Assembly (NCBI GenBank): GCA_900769385.1
Contig: CAAGGO010000217.1
Coordinates: forward strand, 1-10,692
Direction of reading: 5' to 3'
From: Rikenellaceae bacterium
GTDB lineage: Bacteria > Bacteroidota > Bacteroidia > Bacteroidales > UBA932
DNA: 10,692 nucleotides
A program made the position numbers and the translations under genes. Shown here one piece after another: positions 1 through 7,100 of this stretch. The notes beneath the pieces were generated by a model, which had not been told where the DNA came from, made no database searches, and saw only the letters and a program-made list of their open reading frames with translations. Each line of letters starts with the position of its first letter. The stretch's first letter is position 1.

Positions 1-1658
1 GGGATCTTGTCGCCATACTCTTTAAGGTTCTTCTCGCTCTGGAATACCATTGCGTCTGCGTTGTTGAGCTTGTCAATTCTCTCGCGCTCCTCTTTATCTT
101 TAGCCTCGTTAGCCTTAGCCTCGTCACGCATTCTCTTGATCTCGTCCTCTGACAATCCTGATGAAGCCTCAATTCTGATCTGCTGCTCTTTGCCAGTAGC
201 TTTGTCTTTTGCAGATACGTTAAGGATACCGTTGGCATCAATGTCAAATGTTACCTCAATCTGAGGAACGCCACGTGGAGCAGGGGTAATTCCATCCAAG
301 TGGAAACGTCCGATTGTCTTGTCATCTTTAGCCATTGGTCTCTCACCCTGAAGAACGTGGATCTCTACTGAAGGCTGGTTGTCAGCTGCAGTTGAGAACA
401 CCTGCGATTTTCTTGTAGGGATTGTAGTGTTGCTCTCAATAAGTTTTGTGAATACGCCACCGAAAGTCTCAATACCCAAAGAAAGAGGAGTTACGTCCAA
501 AAGAAGAACGTCTTTTACATCACCTGTAAGTACACCGCCCTGGATTGCAGCACCAATAGCAACTACCTCGTCCGGGTTAACGCTCTTGTTAGGCTCTTTG
601 CCAAAGAACTTCTTCACAATCTCCTGGATTGCAGGGATACGGGTTGAACCACCAACCAAAAGAACCTCATTGATGTCTGAAGCTGAAAGGCCTGCATCCT
701 GAAGCGCTTTGCGGCAAGGCTCAATTGTTCTCTGGATTAGAGAATCTGCCAACTGCTCAAATTTTGCTCTTGTAAGGGTTTTAACCAAGTGTTTTGGAAT
801 ACCGTTAACTGGCATGATGTAAGGCAAGTTGATCTCAGTTGAAGTCTGGCTTGAAAGCTCAATCTTAGCTTTCTCAGCAGCCTCTTTAAGTCTCTGAAGA
901 GCCATAGGATCTTTTGAAAGGTCAATGCCGTCGTTCTCGCTCTTGAACTCGTCAACCAACCACTCAATGATTACGTGGTCAAAGTCATCACCACCAAGGT
1001 GAGTGTCACCGTTAGTGGATTTTACCTCAAATACACCGTCACCAAGCTCAAGGATAGAGATATCAAAAGTACCGCCACCAAGGTCAAATACAGCAACTTT
1101 AGACTCCTGGTCCTTTTTGTCCAAACCGTAAGCCAAAGCAGCTGCAGTAGGCTCGTTGATGATACGTCTCACTTTCAAACCTGCAATCTCACCAGCCTCT
1201 TTGGTAGCCTGTCTCTGAGCATCGTTGAAGTAAGCAGGAACAGTAATTACAGCCTCGTTAACCTCCTGGCCAAGATAATCCTCAGCTGTTTTTTTCATTT
1301 TCTGAAGAACCATAGCTGAAATCTCCTGTGGAGAATACATTCTGCCGTTAATGTCAACTCTAGGTGTGTTGTTCTCACCTCTAACTACTTTATAAGGTAC
1401 GCGGCTAACCTCGTTTGTAATGTTGTCATAAGTCTCACCCATAAATCTCTTGATTGAGAAAATGGTGTTTGTAGGGTTGGTAATAGCCTGTCTCTTTGCA
1501 GGGTCACCAACTTTTCTCTCGCCACCCTCTGTAAATGCAACTACAGATGGGGTAGTTCTTTTGCCCTCGCTGTTAATGATAACTGCAGGCTCATTTCCCT
1601 CCATAACTGCTACGCAGCTGTTGGTAGTACCAAGGTCAATTCCAATAATTTTTCCCAT
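1..1658 (-). CDS. dnaK: Molecular chaperone DnaK (Hsp70), C-terminal end outside the window
   Basis: ATP-dependent cytosolic chaperone that works with DnaJ and GrpE. About 552 residues are present out of roughly 635 expected. The frame is open to the left edge and stops inside the helical lid, so the tail is missing only because the window ends. Read on the minus strand, it begins [14 protein letters not shown], the phosphate-1 loop. [16 protein letters not shown] follows near residue 170, then DLGGGTFD near 192, [11 protein letters not shown] in the ATPase domain, and the interdomain linker [15 protein letters not shown] before the substrate-binding domain. All are Hsp70 hallmarks, and no frameshift was noticed. 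The start at 1658 is supported by an AAGGAG Shine-Dalgarno at 1673-1668, nine bases upstream, which is strong for this phylum. No grpE or dnaJ is adjacent on the side that can be seen. Confidence 0.97.
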   Translation of the reverse strand, partial: MGKIIGIDLGTTNSCVAVMEGNEPAVIINSEGKRTTPSVVAFTEGGERKVGDPAKRQAITNPTNTIFSIKRFMGETYDNITNEVSRVPYKVVRGENNTPRVDINGRMYSPQEISAMVLQKMKKTAEDYLGQEVNEAVITVPAYFNDAQRQATKEAGEIAGLKVRRIINEPTAAALAYGLDKKDQESKVAVFDLGGGTFDISILELGDGVFEVKSTNGDTHLGGDDFDHVIIEWLVDEFKSENDGIDLSKDPMALQRLKEAAEKAKIELSSQTSTEINLPYIMPVNGIPKHLVKTLTRAKFEQLADSLIQRTIEPCRKALQDAGLSASDINEVLLVGGSTRIPAIQEIVKKFFGKEPNKSVNPDEVVAIGAAIQGGVLTGDVKDVLLLDVTPLSLGIETFGGVFTKLIESNTTIPTRKSQVFSTAADNQPSVEIHVLQGERPMAKDDKTIGRFHLDGITPAPRGVPQIEVTFDIDANGILNVSAKDKATGKEQQIRIEASSGLSEDEIKRMRDEAKANEAKDKEERERIDKLNNADAMVFQSEKNLKEYGDKI

Positions 1659-1764
1659 AATTCTAGTCTCCTTAAAATTTATATTTTTTCTGTTTCTATT
1701 TCAATTCCATATTCCCGACAGTTTTTCACTTATCCTTTCCCTGTCAAGGACACTATCCCATATC

Positions 1765-1780
1765 GCCAACTTTGTGCCAA
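1765..1780 (-). promoter_or_regulatory. Sigma-54-like -24/-12 element upstream of dnaK
   Basis: Read on the minus strand this is TTGGCACAAAGTTGGC. It has the -24 GG and the -12 GC exactly ten bases apart and matches the consensus TGGCAC-N5-TTGC except for one base in the -12 half. It would start transcription roughly 95 bases before the dnaK ATG. No TAnnTTTG box was found on this strand between here and dnaK. Whether RpoN reads it is an inference. Confidence 0.35.
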
Positions 1781-1798
1781 AAGGATTTTTATGACAAA

Positions 1799-1812
1799 GT
1801 GGCAGATGCCAC
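1799..1812. promoter_or_regulatory. GTGGCA-GA-TGCCAC dyad upstream of dnaK
   Basis: A perfect six-plus-six palindrome with a two-base centre lies about 20 bases upstream of the sigma-54-like element. The symmetry suggests a dimeric regulator site. It is closer to the -24 box than enhancer-binding sites usually are. It is not the CIRCE heat-shock operator. Confidence 0.25.
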
Positions 1813-1836
1813 GGTTGTCTTACCCCTCAAAGCCCC

Positions 1837-1867
1837 TTGCTTATATTGTTTTTTTTCAGTTGCTTTG
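1837..1867 (+). promoter_or_regulatory. Candidate sigma-ABfr promoter for panB
   Basis: TTG at 1837-1839 and TTGCTTTG at 1860-1867 are separated by 20 bases. The second element is one mismatch from the Bacteroidetes -7 box TAnnTTTG, and the spacing fits the -33/-7 arrangement. The leader to the panB ATG would be about 15-20 bases. Confidence 0.35.
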
Positions 1868-1887
1868 CATCAAATAAATCAAACATT

Positions 1888-2703
1888 ATGTCAGTAGAGG
1901 GAAAACAGAGAGTTATTACAACTCATAAATTGTTGGAAATGAAAGTTAAAGGCGAGAAGATTGCAATGATCACCGCCTATGATTATACATTTGCAGGAAT
2001 AGTTGACCAGGCAGGAATAGACATTATTCTTGTAGGCGATTCTGCAGCAAACGTAATGGCAGGACACGAAACTACATTGCCTATTACCATAGACCAGATG
2101 ATTTACCACGCCCAGAGTGTAATGCGTGCAGTAAAAAATCCTTTGGTAGTATGTGATATGCCTTTCGGTACATACCAGGGTAACCCTAAAGAGGCGGTAA
2201 GAAGTGCCATCAGAATTATGAAAGAGTCTGAGGTTGATGCAGTTAAGATGGAGGGTGGCAGCGAGATTATGGAGAGTGTGGAGCGTATCCTTTCAACTGG
2301 AATTCCGGTAATGGGACACCTTGGCTTGACCCCTCAGTCAATCCATAAATTTGGAACATACGCGGTAAGGGCAAAAGAAGAGGCAGAGGCAAATAAACTT
2401 ATAGAAGATGCAATTGCCCTTGAAAAAGCCGGCTGTTTTGCAATTGTGCTTGAGAAAATCCCTGCAGCTTTGGCAAAAAGGGTGTCAGAAACCATAAAAA
2501 TCCCTACAATCGGTATTGGTGCAGGTCCTCACTGTGACGGTCAGGTACTTGTAATGCACGATATGCTTGGATTGAACAATTCTTTCTCTCCAAGGTTTTT
2601 ACGTAGGTATGCCAACTTGCACGAGGAGTCACTAAACGCCATCCGCAACTATGTGTCAGATGTAAAGAGCTGTGACTTTCCTAGCGAGAAAGAGGCGTAC
2701 TAG
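1888..2703 (+). CDS. panB: 3-methyl-2-oxobutanoate hydroxymethyltransferase (ketopantoate hydroxymethyltransferase)
   Basis: Transfers a hydroxymethyl group from 5,10-methylenetetrahydrofolate to 2-oxoisovalerate, giving ketopantoate, the first committed step to pantothenate and CoA; cytosolic. The 271 residues match the family's length of about 265. Visible motifs are MITAYDYT at 27-34; VGDS at 49-52 and CDMPFGTYQ at 89-97, whose aspartates 51 and 90 should bind the metal; VKMEGG at 119-124 with Lys120 and Glu122; GHLGLTPQS at 143-151; LEKIP at 188-192 with the catalytic-type Glu189; and [14 protein letters not shown] further on. The frame is open further upstream to an ATG at 1837, but that would add a hydrophobic stretch not seen in the family. 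The start at 1888 aligns best. It may be co-transcribed with the pseudouridine synthase gene 49 bases downstream. Confidence 0.96.
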   Translation: MSVEGKQRVITTHKLLEMKVKGEKIAMITAYDYTFAGIVDQAGIDIILVGDSAANVMAGHETTLPITIDQMIYHAQSVMRAVKNPLVVCDMPFGTYQGNPKEAVRSAIRIMKESEVDAVKMEGGSEIMESVERILSTGIPVMGHLGLTPQSIHKFGTYAVRAKEEAEANKLIEDAIALEKAGCFAIVLEKIPAALAKRVSETIKIPTIGIGAGPHCDGQVLVMHDMLGLNNSFSPRFLRRYANLHEESLNAIRNYVSDVKSCDFPSEKEAY

Positions 2704-2752
2704 AATTGTATTACCGGCAGATAACATGATTGTTATGAGGGAACAAAATTGA

Positions 2753-3511
2753 ATGAATATGTGCCCACAAGAAAAACAAATTAATGCTGCAGAGGGGGGA
2801 TCTCCTGTTTACAGGAGCCTTCCGCAGCAGGAATTCAATGATATAGCAGGCAGGATCCTCTATGAGGACAACCACCTGCTTATTTTCAATAAGCGTTCGG
2901 GAGAGATAGTGCAGGCAGACAAAACAGAAGATGAATGCCTCAGTACTACTCTCAAGGCGTTTGTGGCACAGAGGGACCACAAACCCGGAGCTGTGTTTAT
3001 GGGTGTTGTACACCGTCTTGACCGTCCGGTAAGCGGCGCGGTAATCTTTGCCAAAACGTCCAAGGCCCTTGGCCGCCTGAATGAGGCATTCCGTACAGGC
3101 GAAATGCACAAGACCTACTGGGCTGTGGTATGCAACCGCCCAAAAGAGAACGAAAAAGTTCTCACCCATTACCTTACCCGCAACGAAAAACAGAACAAGA
3201 CCTACACAAGCCTTACCCCTAAAACCGGAGCAAAAGAGTCCCGCCTGAGGTACAAATTCCTAAAGGCAACAGAAAGATACTTTCTGTTGGAGGTGGAGCT
3301 CTTCACAGGCCGCCATCACCAGATAAGGGCGCAGCTCTCAGCCATTGGATGTGTAATTAAAGGTGACTTAAAGTACGGCGCACCCCGCTCCAACCCAGAT
3401 GGCAGCATATCACTCCACTCCCGCCACATAAGGTTCACACACCCTGTGCGCAAAGAGGAAATGGAGGTCCTTGCCCCGCCATTCTGTCCAATAATGAAAA
3501 GTTGTCTCTAA
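2753..3511 (+). CDS. RluA-family RNA pseudouridine synthase
   Basis: Isomerises specific uridines in rRNA or tRNA to pseudouridine. The 252 residues show the family's core: LYEDNHLLIFNKRSG near 36-50, the catalytic block VVHRLDRPVSG at 85-95 with Asp90 as the nucleophile, and GRHHQIRAQL near 186-195. The end reads HPVRKEEMEVLAPP, typical of the family's last strand. No S4 RNA-binding domain precedes the core, so this is the compact form. The exact target (RluA, RluC, RluD or TruC type) cannot be told from sequence alone. A GAGGGA ribosome-binding site lies at 2737-2742, ten bases before the ATG. A small hairpin (ATAACA and TGTTAT arms, 2721-2736) sits just before it. The gene probably forms an operon with panB and ends at the terminator at 3535. 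Confidence 0.92.
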   Translation: MNMCPQEKQINAAEGGSPVYRSLPQQEFNDIAGRILYEDNHLLIFNKRSGEIVQADKTEDECLSTTLKAFVAQRDHKPGAVFMGVVHRLDRPVSGAVIFAKTSKALGRLNEAFRTGEMHKTYWAVVCNRPKENEKVLTHYLTRNEKQNKTYTSLTPKTGAKESRLRYKFLKATERYFLLEVELFTGRHHQIRAQLSAIGCVIKGDLKYGAPRSNPDGSISLHSRHIRFTHPVRKEEMEVLAPPFCPIMKSCL

Positions 3512-3534
3512 ACAAGAAATATCACACTTTAAAG

Positions 3535-3567
3535 CGGATATCCGGCAGTCGGGTATCCGTTTTTTTT
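3535..3567 (+). terminator. Rho-independent terminator after the pseudouridine synthase gene
   Basis: Arms CGGATATCC (3535-3543) and GGGTATCCG (3551-3559) pair over nine positions with one T-G wobble and a seven-base loop. Eight T residues follow. It ends the panB unit and marks the edge between housekeeping genes and the CRISPR locus. Confidence 0.9.
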
Positions 3568-3582
3568 GTTGCAGAATCCCTC

Positions 3583-3601
3583 TTTGTCAAAAAGTGACAA
3601 A
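3583..3601. promoter_or_regulatory. TTTGTCA / TGACAAA dyad upstream of the Bro-N gene
   Basis: Seven-base perfect inverted arms (3583-3589 and 3595-3601) flank the five-base spacer AAAAG, close upstream of a candidate -7 box at 3611. It resembles an operator. The same TTGTCA and TGACAA half-sites recur in the inverted repeat inside rhuM (8467-8493). The binding protein is unknown. Confidence 0.35.
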
Positions 3602-3610
3602 CGGGTAAAA

Positions 3611-3618
3611 TACCTTTG
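3611..3618 (+). promoter_or_regulatory. Candidate -7 box TACCTTTG (sigma-ABfr)
   Basis: Exact match to TAnnTTTG on the plus strand. The nearest upstream TTTG (3583-3586) is 24 bases away, longer than the usual 19-20, so the -33 element is uncertain. It would give a leader of about 85 bases for the Bro-N gene. Confidence 0.4.
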
Positions 3619-3659
3619 CGCAAACTGTCGGGAAGCTCAGATTTCTAACTTAATTATTG

Positions 3660-3667
3660 TAAATTTG
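3660..3667 (+). promoter_or_regulatory. Second candidate -7 box TAAATTTG (sigma-ABfr)
   Basis: Another exact TAnnTTTG match, 38 bases before the Bro-N ATG. No good TTTG was found at the -33 position. Either this or the box at 3611 could serve the Bro-N gene and possibly the cas genes beyond it. Confidence 0.35.
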
Positions 3668-3705
3668 TAGGGTTCTCCAATTGTTTAATTATTAATGATG
3701 AAGGT

Positions 3706-4053
3706 ATGACACAACACAATGCAGTAAAGATTTTTGAAGAGAAGAAAGTTCGTGCCGTGTGGGATGACGAACAGGAGAAATGGTATTTTTCAGTGGTGGA
3801 TGTAGTGAGGGTATTAACAGAGCAGTCTGACTTGGAACATTCCAGAAATTATTGGAAAGTATTGAAACACAGATTGGCAAAAGAAGGAAACCAAACGGTT
3901 ACAGATTGTAACCGTTTGAAATTGCTCTCAAGAGATGGAAGGTTACGTTTTACAGATGTTGCAGATACTGAGCAGCTTTTCCGTCTCATCCAATCCACCC
4001 CATCACCTAAGGCGGAGCCGTTCAAACTGTGGATGGCACAGGTTAGAGCCTGA
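3706..4053 (+). CDS. Short Bro-N domain protein (phage antirepressor-like), probably C-terminally truncated
   Basis: This 115-residue protein is essentially only a Bro-N domain, a DNA-binding module of phage antirepressors and baculovirus BRO proteins. Visible are AVWDDEQEKWYFSVVDVV (17-34), a basic stretch around YWKVLKHRL (49-57), NRLKLLSRDGRLRFTDVADT (69-88) and the block PSPKAEPFKLWMAQV. Relatives in this phylum usually continue after MAQV with a further helical C-terminal part. Here the frame stops two codons later. No continuation is seen in the other frames before the tracrRNA terminator 8 bases beyond. A truncated remnant or a Bro-N-only regulator are both possible. It is convergent with the tracrRNA gene and lies upstream of cas9. 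Its coding sequence holds a perfect 12-bp inverted repeat (3892-3918). Its role is unknown. Confidence 0.8.
   Translation: MTQHNAVKIFEEKKVRAVWDDEQEKWYFSVVDVVRVLTEQSDLEHSRNYWKVLKHRLAKEGNQTVTDCNRLKLLSRDGRLRFTDVADTEQLFRLIQSTPSPKAEPFKLWMAQVRA
3892..3918. repeat. Perfect 12-bp inverted repeat inside the Bro-N gene
   Basis: Arms CAAACGGTTACA (3892-3903) and TGTAACCGTTTG (3907-3918) are exact reverse complements around the three-base loop GAT. They cover codons Gln63 to Leu71. No T-run follows, so it is not a standard terminator. A comparable inverted repeat lies at almost the same codons in rhuM. Confidence 0.9.
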
Positions 4054-4061
4054 AGGGAAAT

Positions 4062-4088
4062 AAAAAAGCCCCGTTAAAGGACGAGGCT
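4062..4088 (-). terminator. Rho-independent terminator of the tracrRNA
   Basis: On the minus strand, AGCCTCGT (4088-4081) pairs with ACGGGGCT (4074-4067) over eight positions with one wobble and a six-base loop, followed by a run of T. The plus strand lacks a T-run here, so it acts in one direction. It forms the 3' hairpin of the tracrRNA. Confidence 0.9.
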
Positions 4089-4143
4089 AAACCTAATGTT
4101 TTCACAACGGAATAATCCTTATTGTGAATTGCTTCAATTATTG
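4062..4143 (-). ncRNA. tracrRNA of the type II-C CRISPR system
   Basis: Read on the minus strand, the RNA starts near 4143 with an anti-repeat; its plus-strand complement is ATTGTGAATTGCTTCAAT at 4121-4138. The element GGATTATTCCGTTGTGAAAA follows, with a GGA/TCC nexus-like stem, and matches my recollection of the Bacteroidetes type II-C tracrRNA core. The RNA ends in a GC-rich hairpin plus T-run. It pairs with the crRNA repeat to load Cas9 and allow RNase III processing. Position (just upstream of cas9), the repeat-like sequence, the -7 box TAACTTTG at 4157-4150 and the terminator all agree. The start is estimated from the promoter to within a few bases. Confidence 0.9.
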
Positions 4144-4149
4144 TAAGCA

Positions 4150-4157
4150 CAAAGTTA
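4150..4157 (-). promoter_or_regulatory. tracrRNA -7 box TAACTTTG
   Basis: Exact TAnnTTTG match on the minus strand, placed so that transcription would begin near 4143, at the edge of the anti-repeat. No clear TTG is seen at the -33 position. It lies within the short leader before the cas9 ATG, so tracrRNA and cas9 expression start from overlapping DNA. Confidence 0.6.
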
Positions 4158-4183
4158 GAAGAAAAAAATAAAAAATACGCTAT

Positions 4184-7100
4184 ATGAAGAGAATTTTAGG
4201 ACTTGATCTAGGAACTAACAGCATAGGATGGGCTGTGGTGAATGAGGCAGAATCTGTAGACGAAGTATCTTCTATTGTCAAACTTGGTGTTAGAGTTAAT
4301 CCTCTTACCGTTGATGAAATGACTAATTTTGAAAAAGGCAAGAGCATTACTACAAATGCTGATAGAACATTAAAGAGATCAGCTAGAAGAAATTTACAGC
4401 GATATAAATCTAGGAGAGATAATCTAATTGAAATCCTAAAAGAAAATAATTTGATATCGGACTCTACAATTCTATCTGAAAATGGTAATAAATCTACCTT
4501 TGAAACCTATAGATTGAGAGCAAAATCTGCAAGAGAGAAAATATCATTGGAAGAGTTTGCGCGTGTATTGCTTATGATCAATAAGAAGAGAGGATACCGT
4601 AGCAGTAGAAAAGCCAAATCCAGTGATGAAGGCACTCTAATAGATGGAATGGAGATAGCTAAACAGCTTTATAATGAAAAGCAGACTCCTGGCCAGTATA
4701 TGTTAGGTTTATTGGAAAAAGGAAAAAATTATTCTCCGGACTTCTATAAATCAGATTTGCAAAATGAGTTTGATAGGATTTGGGATGAGCAAAAAAAATA
4801 TCATCAAGATATTTTAACAGATGAGTTTAAGGCTCAAATAGCAGGTAAGGGTAAGCAGAATACTTCTAAAATTTTCTTGGCAAAGTATAATATCTACACA
4901 GCAGATAACAAAGGGAAAGATAAAAAACTTCAGGCTTGTAAATGGAGAGTAAATGCTCTTGGTAGAGAAGTTTCGCAGGATGTATTGGCATACATCATTA
5001 GTGATCTTAATGGTATTATAAATAATTCCAGTGGATATTTAGGTGCTATAAGTGACCGCAGTAAAGAACTTTATTTCGGTAATCTTACTGTTGGTGAGTA
5101 TTTGATGAGCAAGATTGATGAGAACCCTCACTTCAGTACAAAGAATGTAGTTTTTTACAGGCAGGATTATCTGGATGAATTTGAGAAGATATGGGAAATG
5201 CAGGCTCAATTCCATCCGGAATTGACAAAAGACCTTAAGCATGAAATAAGAGATATTATCATATTCTACCAAAGAGCACTAAAATCTCAAAAGGGACTTG
5301 TGTCTATTTGTGAATTTGAGAATAAAGAAATAGAGATTGAAGTTGATGGAAAAATTAAGAAGAAAACGATAGGATGCAAAGTGTGTCCTAAATCTTCTCC
5401 AATTTTCCAAAATTTTAAAATATGGCAAATCCTCAATAATTTAGAGGTAAAAGGTAAGATAAATAGGTCTTTGTATGAGGAGGAGAAAACATTGTTATTC
5501 AAAGAACTCTCATATAAGAGTAAAATATCTGAATCAGACGCCATTAAACTGTTGTTTTCAGATACTAAAGGGCTATCTCTCAATTTTAAGAGTATTGAAG
5601 GCAATAAAACTCAAGCATCTCTTTTCAAAGCATACGAGAGAATAATAGAGATGAGCGGACACGGGGAGTATGATTTTGAGAAAATGGATTCAAATAAAGC
5701 TGTACAATTAGTCCATGAAATATTTGAAACTTTAGGTTTTAATACAGATATACTGTATTACAATGTGTCTTTGGACGATAAAGAAATTGAAAAGCAGCCT
5801 CTATATCAGTTATGGCATTTGTTATATTCATATGAGGGTGACAAGTCCAATACAGGTTTGGATTCATTAATCAATATTATTCACTCAAAATATGGATTTG
5901 ATAAAGAGTATGCTAAAATTATTGCAAATGTTTCATTTCAAGATGACTATGGTAGCTTAAGCGCAAAAGCTATAAAGAAAATTATGCCTCATTTAGTGGC
6001 TGGAAATGAATATAGTCAGGCGTGCGAACTGGCTGGCTATAGACATTCCAAGAACTCACTTACAAAAGAGGAAATAGAGAGTAAAGTATTGCAGGATAAA
6101 TTGCAGGAACTTCCTAAAAACAGTTTGAGGAATCCTGTGGTAGAGAAAATTCTGAACCAGATGGTTAATGTAGTCAATGCATCAATAGATGCATACGGCA
6201 AGCCGGATGAAATAAGAATTGAGATGGCAAGGGAGCTTAAAAAGAGTGCAAAGGAGAGAGAAAAAAATACAGAGAATATAAGTAAGGCTACTAAGGAATA
6301 TGAAGACTACAGAAAAATACTCCAGCAAGAATTTGGTTTCACTCATATCAGTAGAAATGATATAGTACGATACCGTCTTTACAAGGAGCTGGAACCAAGA
6401 GGATACAGAACATTGTATTCAAACACCTATATACCAAAAGATCAATTATTTAGTAAATCTTTTGATATAGAGCATATTATTCCTCAAGCGAGACTTTTTG
6501 ATGATTCGTTCTCCAATAAAACTCTGGAAGCAAGAGATATTAACATTGAAAAGGGAAATAGTACTGCGTATGATTATGTACTGGAAAAATACGGAGAGGA
6601 TAAAATTGCTGAATATGAGACTGCCGTTAATGATTTGTTTAAAGGTGGTGCAAGCGAGTCCAAGCGTAAGAAACTTTTAATGAAAGGTTCTGATATAGGC
6701 GAAGGTTTCATTGCAAGAGATTTGAGAGATACCCAATATATAGCAAAGAAAGCTAAAGAGATTCTGGGCTCTATAGTTAGAACTGTAACATCAACAACTG
6801 GTTCAGTTACAGATCGTTTAAGGGAAGATTGGCAACTTATAGATACAATGCAGGAGTTGAATTGGGATAAATATGACAAACTTGGTTTAACAGAAATTAT
6901 AGAGGGTAGAGACGGTCAAAGAATAAGGAGAATTAAAGATTGGACAAAGCGCAATGACCATAGACATCATGCTATGGACGCTCTAACTATTGCGTTTACA
7001 AAACCTTCTCATATCCAGTACTTAAATAATCTCAATGCAAGAAGTGACAAGAATTCTGTAATCTATGCAATTGAGAATAAAGAGCTGGAGCGAGATAAAA

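Noticed and set aside
7..1794. Several plus-strand open frames of 85-115 codons opposite dnaK (for example 379-702, 975-1319, 1450-1794)
   Set aside because: They lie antisense to a well-conserved DnaK frame and their translations resemble no family. They arise from the codon pattern of dnaK.
1837..1887. Extended panB start at 1837
   Set aside because: It would add 17 mostly hydrophobic residues absent from PanB proteins and would overlap the candidate promoter. The ATG at 1888 aligns with the family.
1659..1887. CIRCE/HrcA operator for dnaK
   Set aside because: No TTAGCACTC and GAGTGCTAA pair occurs in the intergenic region.
2711..3169. Minus-strand open frame of 152 codons over the pseudouridine synthase gene
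   Set aside because: It is antisense to the conserved HRLD catalytic block and has no recognisable domain.
4089..4183. A clear sigma-ABfr promoter for cas9 on the plus strand
   Set aside because: No TAnnTTTG match is present. The place corresponding to the repeat's -7 box reads TAAGCACA. cas9 may rely on a weaker promoter or on read-through from the Bro-N side.
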